64,000 bases of DNA from Carposina sasakii (taxonomy: Eukaryota; Arthropoda; Insecta; Lepidoptera; Carposinidae): positions 4,650,001-4,714,000 of the forward strand of contig CP053154.1 in assembly GCA_014607495.2 (NCBI GenBank). The letters run 5' to 3'. The translations under genes were made by a program, and so were the position numbers. The notes below the pieces were generated by a model. It had not been told where the DNA came from. It worked only from the letters and a program-made list of their open reading frames with translations, and made no database searches. Positions 49,786-59,662 of this stretch are shown one piece after another (the first letter of the stretch is position 1; the number at the start of each line of letters is the position of its first letter).

Positions 49786-51178
49786 AGATTCGGCGGGAAA
49801 AGATGGAAGGGTGCAGGTGTAATTTTCTTGTGAAAATTCCAAATTATTTTAAAAGTTAAAGGAAGGTTCTGTGTTTTATCCTTGTGATGTGAAAGTGCGT
49901 GTGCATTATACGCAGGTAAGTAAAACTTATAAAGCATGGATCTCTTCATGGGCGCATGTAAGTTGTACAAGTCTGCAAAAGCCGTAATGATTATAAAAAT
50001 TCCGAAATTCGCTTCCACAGGTAACTTTCACATACTATATTTAATACTTAGTGGACGCCCGCGACTCCGTCCGCGTGGACTACATGTCGAAATTATTCGG
50101 GATAAAACATTTTCCCGGGATAAAAGTAGCCTATATGTTAAGTGGGATCTGTCACAATATTTCCTGAGATTAGCGTGCACAAACGCACAGACAGTCCCGT
50201 GGGAATTTCGGGAAATCAATTCTTAGTGTTTCCCCTTGCAGTCTCCGATTTTAGCTTCACATGTACAGCGGTTTTTGATAAAAAAAATTAATTCCCGTTA
50301 GTCCCCTTCCCGTGGGAATTTTGGGAAATCCATTCTTAGGGCTTCTTCGTAGTCCCTAATCCGATTTCAGCTTCATACAAATAGGGTGCAGGTGTTCGTA
50401 AAAATTTGGAATTCCCGTTTGTCCCCTTCCCGTGGTAGATATGTTATATTTTGATTACTTGTGAAATCCGTTCTTAGCGCTCCCTCGCCCAGTATCTCCC
50501 TGAATGAACGTTTCCATTCATCATCATCATTATCATCCATCATTTCAGAATTCATATGTATCGCGCTTGTCGTAAAAGAAATGAATTCCCGTTTGTCCCC
50601 TTCTCGTATGGGCTTAGTTTCGTGAAATCCGTTCCTAGTGCCTTCCTTCGGGGTCCCAAATAAACAAATATGCCCAACTTCAGATTCATATGTGTAACCG
50701 TTTTCGTAAAAAATAATTAATTCCCGTTGGCCCCCTTCCCGTGGGAATTTCGGTGAAATTCGTCCTTAGTGCTTGCTCGCAGTCCCTAATGAACATCTAT
50801 GCCCAAAATTTCAGCTTCATATGTATAGCGGTTTTCGTAAAAATTATGAATTCACGTTTGTCCCCTTCCCGTGGGAATTTCGGGAAATCCGTTTTTAGTC
50901 CTCCCTCGCTGTCCCCAATGAACATATATGCCCGATTTCAGCTTAATATGTATAGCGGTTTTCGTAAAAAACTATAAAGCATTCCCGTTTGTCGCCTTCC
51001 CGTGTAGTGTACATAGTCTGGAAATTCTTATAGCCGTAATGTTCATCCAGGTCCTATAAAAATTCTAACGGTGAAAGAATTTTTTAAATCGCTTCCACAG
51101 GTAGTTTTTGAGCCTATTCATTACAACCAAACAAACAAAGTTTTCCTCTTTATAATATTAGTGTAGACTACATGCTCA
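49786..51178 (+). repeat. Mosaic of family A and a Helitron-like tandem array
   Basis: Starts as a shortened family A copy (49789-49965, with internal deletions). It switches to a segment ending CGCTTCCACAGGTAA, then a Helitron-like start (50047-50195, GTGGACGCCCGCGACTCCGT). Six units of about 130 bp follow, built on ATTCCCGTTTGTCCCCTTCC and GTGGGAATTTCGGGAAATCC; units begin near 50291, 50411, 50585, 50720, 50850 and 50981. Short family A patches are embedded in A's own order at 50384-50395, 50433-50464, 50508-50555, 50607-50619 and 50641-50665. It ends as a Helitron-like terminus (TTCCTCTTTATAATATTAGT, about 51146-51165). Confidence 0.75.
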
Positions 51179-51523
51179 TCCCAAATAAATTTCCTATGTA
51201 ATATTATTTAGTATATTATTTGTTTTATAATTCGTAGTTACCAAATTTTAAAAGATTGTTACTATCAAAGTAACATAACCTTATATAGTGGCAAGAATGA
51301 ATGTTTTCACAAAATTGGTGGAGTTTTACTTAACTTTTAGGGTAATAATTATGTTTTTCAGTTTAAATCTTGAATAATATTTTTTGTATTATGATCTATT
51401 TAAAACTGTATTTTTGCATGGAATAAGAAAATCAGAACGAGATATATAAAAATAAATGATATAAAAATAAAACAAGAGCATGCTAACAGTAATAAAACAA
51501 TAAACAAAATTATTCTTTTTCAG
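51179..51523. other. Intergenic or intronic AT-rich DNA
   Basis: Nothing recognised apart from the splice acceptor TTCTTTTTCAG at its end (to 51523). Confidence 0.4.
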
Positions 51524-51688
51524 GTTTCCTTTAGATCCAATAATAAGAAAAGAGTGGATAAATGGCTTAAGATATCCTTCTAAAGATGTTGTTTACATAT
51601 GCACATATGCACAGAATTTTTTAAGAGCTGCAACGAAACTAAACGGCCTAAGCTTTTTACAAAAAGTTACTGCACTCCCAATATTAAT
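51524..51688 (+). pseudogene. THAP-domain exon with a lost zinc ligand
   Basis: Bounded by a good acceptor (TTTTTCAG) and donor (AAT then GTATGT). It encodes FPLDPIIRKEWINGLR, a degenerate ICTYAQNFL and KLNGLSFLQKVTALPIL, which match the second half of a THAP zinc-binding DNA-binding domain. THAP domains end this half with C-x2-H-F; here the Cys is followed by TYAQN before Phe. The DNA (ACATATGCACATATGCAC) shows a tandem duplication of six bases and the His position appears to be Asn. No first half with the other Cys pair was found upstream, where repeats fill the space. It may be a relic of a THAP or P-element-related gene; an alternative is a real exon of a larger gene whose other exons are outside recognition. 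Confidence 0.55.
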
Positions 51689-52038
51689 GTATGTTACTCT
51701 TGTATTATTGAATTTTACTGTGTGTTATCAGTTCACGATTGATACAGTACAAGTTTGTTTGCCTAACCCAGATAACGTAGGTAGTAACAAAAATGTAAGA
51801 AAACTTTTTATGTTACCTACTTATTTTCACATCAGCCCCCGTGTCATAAGATGTGTGTCACAAAATAAAAAATGTAAATAAGTATGAACCATATGAAAAT
51901 AAAATCTTAATGAAAATATTCATTATTGTGTTTAAATTATTTAACTACATTCTCATTGCAATATCTATTGTCAATGTTACATTCTGTCCAATATTTTTTT
52001 TTTAGGGTAATTTAGTCATAGTGTGGAAACACTTGTGG
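51689..52038. other. AT-rich DNA, no feature recognised
   Basis: The frame of the THAP exon runs on for a while without similarity, then stops. No further exon could be assigned. Confidence 0.4.
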
Positions 52039-54407
52039 GATTCGGCAGGAAAAGCTGGAAGGGAGCGGGTGTAATTTTCTTGTGAAAATCAAAATTTATT
52101 TGTAAATGGCTTGCATGAGTCCATAAAGTGATGTTTTCTGGTAGATAAGTTATATTTTGTTTACTTGTGATATGAATGTAGTGCGTGTGCATGGTTTTAT
52201 ATGCAGGTAAGCCGAGTAAAACTTTAGCCGGAATACGATCTTTTCACGGGCTCATGTAAGATGTTTCTGCAATTATTTTTGATTTTGAGGTATTTTCCAC
52301 TCCTTCTTGAGGATTTTCCCGTCGTTTCCATTCATCATCATCATTATCATCATCATCATCATTTACAGCCCTGAGAAGTCCACTGTTGGACATAGGCCTC
52401 CCCCAACAACCTCCATTCCGACCGGTCGGAAGCAGCCTGCATCCAACCGACGCCCGCAACCTTGGCCAGGTCATCCGTCCACCTCGCGGGTGGCCTTCCC
52501 ACGCTGCGCTTGCCGATACGTGGTATCCACTCTAGAACTTTCCGACTCCATCGGCCATCAGTTCTTCGAGCTATGTGCCCTGCCCATTGCCACTTCAGCT
52601 TGCTGGACCGTTCAGCTATGTCGGTGATCTTTGTACGTCTGTGGATCTCCTCATTTCTGATTCGATCACGCAGAGAGTTCCCAAGCATAGCTCTCTCCAT
52701 CGCTCGCTGTGCGATCCTGAGCTTTTTTATGAGGCACATAGTTAGAGACCACGTCTCGGCACCGTAGGTCATCACCGGCAGCACGCACTGGTTGAACACC
52801 TTCGTCTTTAAGGACTGGGGTATCTTGGACACAAATAAGCTTCGTAGTTTCCCGAACGCTGCCCAGCCGAGTTGGATTCGCCGAGTTACCTCCTTCTCAA
52901 AGTTGGACTTACCTAGTTTGACCGTCTGTCCCAGGTAAACATACTCGTCAACAACTTCAAGCATCGAGCTCCCAACCAGTACAGGAGTGGGCGGCACATG
53001 GACGTTCGACATGATCTTCGTCTTGTCCATGTTCATCTTCAGGCCCACCTGTTGGGAGACTCGATTGAGGCCATCGAGCATTGTGCTTAGATCCTTCAGC
53101 GATTCTGCCATGACCACGATGTCGTCTGCGAACCGAAGGTGAGTGATGTATTCGCCATTGATATTGATGCCGAGTCCTTTCCATTCGAAAAGCTTAAAGG
53201 CGTCTTCCACTGCATTGGTGAAGAGCTTCGGAGAAATAACATCTCCTTGTCTCACTCCCCTCTGCAAGGAAATCGGCTCAGTGCTCCGCTCCTGTACTCG
53301 TACCGACATGGTGGCATTGCTGTATAAACACTTCAGCACTTCGATATATCGATGGTCAATATGGCACCGCTGGAGAGACCGCAACACTGCCCATGTCTCG
53401 ATCGAATCAAAGGCCTTCTCATAGTCCACGAACGCTAGGCATAGTGGCCGATTATACTCTTCCGTTTTTTTGTATAATCTGCCTTAGCGTGTGGATATGA
53501 TCTATGGTACTAAACCCTTTTCGGAAACCGGCTTGTTCGGGAGGCTGGAAGTCATCAAACCTGCGAGCAAGACGATTCGTGATTACCCTTGAAAACAACT
53601 TGTAGACATGGCTCAGAAGCGAGATGGGTCTATAGTTCTTCAGCAAGGCTTTATCGCCTTTTTAAAGAACAGCACCACTATACTTCTGTTCCATGCTTCC
53701 GGCGTTACCCCTTCGAGCAGGACGGAATTGAAGAGCCTTTGGAGGACCTTCAGTACCGGAGTTCCACCCGCTCTTAGAAGCTCTGTTGTAATTCCATCGT
53801 CGCCCGGCGCTTTGTTGTTTTTGAGTTGTTTAAGGGCAGTCCTAATCTCGTACAGGCTGACATCCGGGATGTCTTCAGTATAGTGTCGGGTGAGCTTGGC
53901 TCTTGGGTCTTTGCCTAATCTAACAGGTTTAGCGACCGAGGTATATAGCTGTCCATAGAACCTCTCAATCTCCCTTAGCACCTCTGGTATGGTAGACGCT
54001 ACACTGCCGTCCTTTGTCTTCAGCTTCGTCAACTGGCTCTGCCCAATAGATAATTCTCTCGCGAACACTTTGGAGCCTTGGTTTCGCTCTATTGTCTCCT
54101 TAATGCAGCGAGTATTAAAGCTGCGGATGTCGTGTCGCAGAGACTTGGAGATACGTCTATTGAGCTGCCGATATGCTTCAGCGTCATCAGAGGACTGCAG
54201 AGACATTGCGCGCCTTTCCGCCATGAGGTTGAGGGTATGACCAGTCAGTTTCTGGGGTCTATTTCTACGGTTAGGTCTAAAGAATTTAGACCCCACCGTG
54301 TTATCATCATTATCATCCATCATAAATTCAGAAATCATTTACTAAAGACAATGGCTGTATGGGCTTAGTTCCCCTTGCCTTTTCCGCGGGATAAACTAAT
54401 AAAAAAC
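52039..54407 (+). repeat. Family A retroposon split by an RTE-like element
   Basis: The left part, 52039 to about 52340, starts GATTCGGCAGGAAAAGC and reaches the CATCATCATCATTATC microsatellite. The right part, about 54302-54407, resumes at ATCATCATTATCATCCATC and runs to TCCGCGGGATAAACTAA. The interrupting sequence is the RTE-like copy. Confidence 0.88.
52345..54301 (-). pseudogene. RTE-like retrotransposon, long recent copy with two frameshifts
   Basis: A nearly complete reverse transcriptase and C-terminal region with no endonuclease domain (5'-truncated). In order: [129 protein letters not shown] (catalytic box intact), MNMDKTKIMSN, GYETWS-type AETWSLTMCLI, GHIARRTDGRWSRKVLEW and GRPPARWTDDLAKVAG. 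Only two single-base shifts break it: one base missing near 53662-53668 (after FFKK) and one extra A in an A-run near 53467-53471. Otherwise it is open over almost 2 kb, so it is young, or the shifts are homopolymer errors. Its 3' tail (ATGATGATGATGATG on the minus strand) merges with the microsatellite of the host repeat. Confidence 0.9.
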
Positions 54408-55370
54408 TAATCTAAAAGGCACGCTGTCACTACATCTGCCCTCCTAGCATGACCACGCATCGTGAATATCGTATCGTACTATATCGTAACGTCTCTATAT
54501 AAAATTCAACATGGCGCGGGTGGCTATATTTATCTTATTTTGACAGGCTAAATGTCGATAAATCGATTTATCCTATCGTGTTTCGCAGGTCATGCTACTA
54601 GAGCTGTAGTGTAAATTATCTAAGCTTCTTCTATACCATTATCTTTCTACGGGAAAGTCGTATGTGGTATAAAACTACAACACTTCACAAACCACACGAT
54701 TTGATTGGCGTTTTCAGATTAGTTAGAAGGTTAAACGGACTACACTGACAAGCAAGTGACAGCCAAAGGGTCGTTGCCGTAGAAAAAGTATAGCTCGTTT
54801 ACAGGAAAAGAAAGGAAATTGCTAATTGCTTGTGCCAAGGGGAGACAGAGCTTGTCATTTTTTGTCATTTGACATTTGTAATAAGTTCGACAACGAATAT
54901 AAAATTTATTAAAATAGCATATTTCTGTCCTATTCTGTGCGAATGCGACGGAAGATCACTTCTTCTATAAATCTCTTCTACGGTCGTTGCATTTTTTTTT
55001 ACTGACATTGACAGTTAACTTGACAGAAGACAGAAAAAGGAAAACAAAACGCCACAGACTAAATTTGGACTAAATAGAGATACAACGCATGCGAATGGAA
55101 AGGAAAATTTTAATTTTCAATTATTAATTATTTTCATTGTTACGGAAAGGAAAATTTTAATTTTCAATTATTAATTATTTTCATTGTTACGTGAATGTGA
55201 TTTATAATAAGTATTTGTGAAGATAGACAATCTCTCAATGATTATCTGTAATTAGTTCAAAACAGACCAGACACCGACAATTATGTAATTAGATCAAGTC
55301 AAAATCATTTTATCATTGAAACACCTTCAGAAGAGTATGTGCACACTATAAAATCAAACACATCTTGATT
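54408..55370. other. Upstream region of the TFIIIA-like gene
   Basis: No gene. It includes sequence shared with 48150-48210 (GCATATTTCTGT, GATCACTTCTTCT) and a perfect 47-bp tandem duplication (55097-55190). The promoter and 5' UTR of the TFIIIA-like gene should lie in the last 300 bases. Confidence 0.45.
55097..55190 (+). repeat. Perfect 47-bp tandem duplication
   Basis: Units 55097-55143 and 55144-55190 are identical, each running from GGAAAGGAAAATTTTAATTT to TTTTCATTGTTAC. The second unit ends 180 bases before the TFIIIA-like start codon. Confidence 0.95.
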
Positions 55371-57984
55371 ATGGAAGAAATGAAAAAGTTAGTAAAGGAA
55401 TATATTGCAAGAGTTGATGAGCAAAATTTACAGACGTTATCTTCATCTCAAAAGACAATTAAATTTGTAAGCATCTACCTAACTGAATTAAATTATAATA
55501 CATTAGAAATAGTGGTTCAATAATAGCAAGAGTCGTGTGTTTTAAGCTTATGAATAATATACTTCACATCTTATAACTTTATAAAAGAAAAAATAACCAA
55601 TTATGTATCTTCTTTTCAGAGAGGATTTTCATGTTCAGTTGAAGGCTGTATTAAATCATATTCAACAAAAAGTCATCTTGATCGCCATATAAAGACGGTA
55701 CACACAGTACAAGAAGAAAATATTATCTTTAGGTAATTTTGCATACTTAAGTAAAATAAAATATTTCTTTTAGCTATAAGTATTATATTATAAGCTATAA
55801 TATTATCACTATTAACTAAGTTGTACTTGAAAATATTTATGTATTTTTCCTAGAATAATGTTCATGGTTTAAAATCATTTATTTAGTAACCCTATTATAT
55901 AATAGACAAATTACCACACTCCAAATATCACATTTCTAGCTTCAGTGTTGATGTATCAATAATACAGTCAGGACAAGTTACTTTATATGATGATGATGAT
56001 CTCCGACCGTATTTCGGCCAAGGCGACCAATCTCTACGGAGATTGGCCAGGTAGACAGGAGATGTTACAGTGCACAAGTGTGTGCGCAAACACAGATGCA
56101 TTCTCTATTCCCTCACTCTCGTAGTCTGATGTGATGGAAAGCCGACACGACCGGAGAGAGATCAGGTGCAGGACCAACGGTTTTACGTGCTTTCCGAGGC
56201 ACGAGCTAAGTGACAATATTACAACATTAAAATCTGTACATTAAATAAATTCATTGGTACAGGCCCGTGACTGGGATCAAACTTACGCCTCCCGCTTGGA
56301 AGGTGTATGTCTTAACCACTGGGCTATCACCACCTAAACTTTATATAATAGATTATTAATAACAATTTTTTCATAATATGTTAAAAGGAGTAAATGCATT
56401 TTCTTTCAGTTGTCCAGTATGCTTGAAAACATATGCAAATCGTCAAAATTTAAAAAGGCATATTAAAATAAGCCATCTTAAAAATGAGCCATTCTTTTGT
56501 GATATGTGCAAAGAATCTTTTAAGAAGAAGCACTTACTTACTAGTCATATGTACAGGCATACAGGTATAAAGGCATTCAGGTAATATTTCACTTTGATAT
56601 AGATAGTAACTAATGTATTTACCAATAAATATAATAATGATTTAATAACATAAAGCGACATAAACCATCTGTAAATTTTTACATCTTTCAAACACATAAC
56701 AAAGGTACTTTTTGATAACCCAGATTAGGAACTATCAGATTTTTTTCAGTAAAACATGTAAATGGAGTTATTGTTGCTTTTATTTTTGTTGCAATAAAGT
56801 TATAATATTAGGTTTCAATAAAATACCAATATGTATTGTGTTATTTTCAGCTGTGAGTTGTGCTCAACAGATTTTATTAGTCTCCATGACAAGAAAAAAC
56901 ACATGCGAGTCCATAAAACTTATACCTGTGATGAATGTAACATGAATTTTAATATCTGGTCTTTATATCAATCTCACAAGAAATCTCAGCATGTGAGAAA
57001 AGGTACAAGCATTGCAATTTTCATTTAAAACTAATTTGTGCAACACATTTTTTTTAAGGGATAGTTATATTATATATTACATTTAATATTTAATCAAACA
57101 ATTGTTTACCTAATAAAATGATAGTCCCAAGGTTTTATTAGGACAGATTATTAACTAATTTCATCTCAACTATTTCAGAATTCATATGTGACACTTGTGG
57201 AAAGTTTTTCAAGAAAAGATCACACATAGTAAATCACATCAAAATACATTCAGTACTACATAAAGTACATATCTGTCCTTATGAAGATTGCCATAGGTTA
57301 GTGGTGTTAGTCAGTTAGTTAGTTTAACCGTGGTGGTGTTATAGATATGTATAATTAACTAACTGTATAACTACTGTAACATATGTATGTATATCTTGTA
57401 ATCTCTACAATGAGAATTTTTTATTATTTCAACCTATTTCAGGGACTACACAAGACGAAGCAATCTCAAACAACATATTAAGATGAAACATGAGAAGATC
57501 ACATATGATTGCACTCTATGCTCAACTAAATTATGTACTAAGGTAGTTATACTATTTCTTTTACAAAATCAAATGACAGCCATGTGAGCCACTAGTCTTA
57601 TTTAGTGGGTACCTATCCTTTTCTAGGATTTTTTTTTTTCAAAGTATTTGAAACCCCATGAATATGGATAGATTAGTTACTTATTGTCTAGTACTACCTA
57701 GATAGCAAAGGGTTTGTAATAAACCTTTATAGATTCTCATTCAATTTCAGGCAAATCTACAGAAACATTTAAAACTCCACGAAAGAGATGGTGCTACTAG
57801 AAAAGACCCAAAAACTTTGGCCACTGGTCGCAAACCTAGGAAAGATAAGGGGATACTAAAGAAAGTGACTGCCTTGAAAATAGCTGGACTGGTTAATGCT
57901 CCCGAACTTGTTGAGCGACGGGGAAACTTAGGAGAATCATTTATTTACGAAATACCAATTAATAGCATGTCATATGAACAATAA
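55371..57984 (+). CDS. GTF3A: C2H2 zinc-finger protein, probable transcription factor IIIA
   Basis: Seven exons (55371-55466, 55620-55732, 56410-56580, 56851-57002, 57179-57296, 57443-57542, 57751-57984) give 327 residues with all junctions in phase. TFIIIA binds the internal promoter of 5S rRNA genes and 5S rRNA itself. Eight C2H2 fingers are visible: CSVEGCIKSYSTKSHLDRH, CPVCLKTYANRQNLKRHIK, CDMCKESFKKKHLLTSHMYR, CELCSTDFISLHDKKKHMR, CDECNMNFNIWSLYQSHKK, CDTCGKFFKKRSHIVNHIK, CPYEDCHRDYTRRSNLKQH and CTLCSTKLCTKANLQKHLK. Mixed C-x2-C and C-x4-C spacing, variable His spacing, exon-by-exon fingers and the basic tail (RKPRKDKGILKKVTALK) favour TFIIIA over a generic ZAD protein. Vertebrate TFIIIA has nine fingers. 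Intron 2 carries a SINE. Confidence 0.8.
55989..56337 (-). mobile_element. tRNA-derived SINE in TFIIIA-like intron 2
   Basis: Minus-strand start GGTGGTGATAGCCCAGTGGT contains a pol III A box (TAGCCCAGTGG); a B box-like GTTTGATCCC follows about 40 bases on. It ends in ATCATCATCAT. Flanked by the 9-base duplication ACTTTATAT at 55980-55988 and 56338-56346. It is antisense to the host gene. Confidence 0.88.
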
Positions 57985-58157
57985 ATCTATTTTGTGTACC
58001 TACTTCTTCGATGTACAGTTTATAAACTGATTAGAGATGTTATTTTACTTATTTTTCTTTTTTGAGATTTGGCTAGTGTATAGCTATTGGGATGAAAAAT
58101 AACGTTGCCACTATGTAATTTAGAAAAGAGATGGTAAAATTCGTCATCCGAGTAATT

Positions 58158-58228
58158 GACCCGGTAGCTCAGTGGTAAGAGCATTAGCACAGAACCAGAG
58201 GTCGTGGGTTCAATTCCCACTCGGGTGA
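58158..58228 (+). tRNA. tRNA-like sequence (probably a pseudo-tRNA or SINE head)
   Basis: Acceptor arms GACCCGG and TCGGGTG pair at six of seven positions; the D arm GCTC-AGTGGTAA-GAGC and T arm GTGGG-TTCAATT-CCCAC are good. A box TAGCTCAGTGG and B box GTTCAATTC are intact. The anticodon arm is poor (TTAG/CCAG with a mismatch), position 33 is not T and the variable loop is short, so an isotype cannot be named. Minus-strand translation gives a GIEPTTSG peptide often mis-annotated as protein. Confidence 0.5.
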
Positions 58229-59058
58229 AGAATCCATTTCTTTAATAATTTAATTTTTCTTTGCCCTGCATAAAAATCCGTAGAGAGAGAAAGGATAGAG
58301 GAGTTAATAGCAGCATATACCTATACAGTGCAAAGAATATACAGCTCTGTAACGAGAGAGAAAATGTGATATACATACATTATTTAGCTATGTATATTTA
58401 CTATTTGGTTTGGCTTTTATCATATTTAGACCTTAAATTCAATAAAAAACACTGCATGATTATGACAGAAAACAGATACTTACTAACTTAATAATCTTTT
58501 GATTTACATAAAGTGTCTCATCAAAAATTCAAGTTACCAATGAGAGGTTATGTTTGACTGATTTCGCTCTCTACGGCCAAGTCACCATAACTGCACACTT
58601 TTAGTACCTTGTAGAATATTGATTAAGGTTCGACAACACAAATTTCACGAAACTTTAATTGTTTTGGACCAAATCTCTTACGACACAAACAATTTGTCTG
58701 CCATCAATAGCAATGATGGCAAACAAAAATCCTATACGCAAGTGGAGACAAAAAACTTAAGTCTCGTCCTGCTCACACCTTCATAATTTACATTCGCGCC
58801 ATCTTACTCTTGTAATTATTATTATTTCAGTAGCATGTCTATCTTATACTCTGTCTACGGCAAGAACGCTCTTCTGAGAATATAGCGTTCCTGCAAGTGT
58901 TCGCGATTCGCATGTGAAAGAATCCTCTGCGAATAGAAATAGGTTATAATTCTATTCCTCTGCGTGCTTTTCCACTGAACGAATGCAACGCATAAAATTC
59001 TTTCTTCATTGATGCAAAGGCATAGGATAGATTTGGGATAAATGGAGTAATGGTAATG
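58229..59058. other. Intergenic DNA downstream of the TFIIIA-like gene
   Basis: No supported gene or repeat; short open frames have no recognisable domain. Confidence 0.4.
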
Positions 59059-59066
59059 CTTTAGAG

Positions 59067-59242
59067 CAGTGGTTCCCAAAGTGGTCCAGGTGGACCCCCA
59101 GGGAGACTTGATGGGGGTCTACGTTGGCGTAAAAAAATGAGCGTTCACAATTAATTTGTATGTGGTGTAGGCCTGTAGGGGATCCACCAGAACCAGTTAA
59201 TTTTGAAAGGGGTATATGAGAAAAAAAGTTTGGGAACCCCTG
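59067..59242. mobile_element. hAT-type MITE, second copy
   Basis: Begins CAGTGGTTCCCAAAGTGG and ends TTTGGGAACCCCTG; it is the inverted relative of 28661-28846. Flanks CTTTAGAG (59059-59066) and CTTAGAG (59243-59249) are an 8-base duplication with one base lost. Confidence 0.88.
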
Positions 59243-59662
59243 CTTAGAGTAATGTAATGTTCGTCTTTGGTAATGTAGACGTTTAGTAATGATTAACAAG
59301 AAACCCTCTTCTGTCTTTTTAGAAATTAGGGACAGGATCACACAATTTTTTCCGACTTGTCATGTTTCTACCTAGTTCCTGGAAAAACCAGTGTTACAAA
59401 TAGAATAATCAGGGCCTAGAAACTCAAGTACAAGACTGTCTCTGTGACTGTATTTGGCTCCGTGATCTTTCGAATAATCTGAAACGTTCATAAGGATTCG
59501 GCGGGAAAAGCTGGAAGGGAGCGGGTGTAATTTTCTTGTGAAAATCTATATTTATTCGTAAATGACTTGCATATGTCCTTAAAGTGATGTTTTCTGGTAG
59601 ATAAGTTATATTTTGTTTACTTGTGATGTGAATCTAGTGCGAGTGCATGGTTTATATGTATA

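Noticed and set aside
50291..51000. Tandem units as a CRISPR-like array or satellite
   Set aside because: Units are long, diverged and bounded by Helitron-like ends in an insect genome; not a CRISPR and too few for a satellite.
58158..58228. Functional tRNA gene
   Set aside because: Good D and T arms and pol III boxes, but the anticodon arm is mismatched, position 33 is not T and the variable loop is too short; kept only as tRNA-like.
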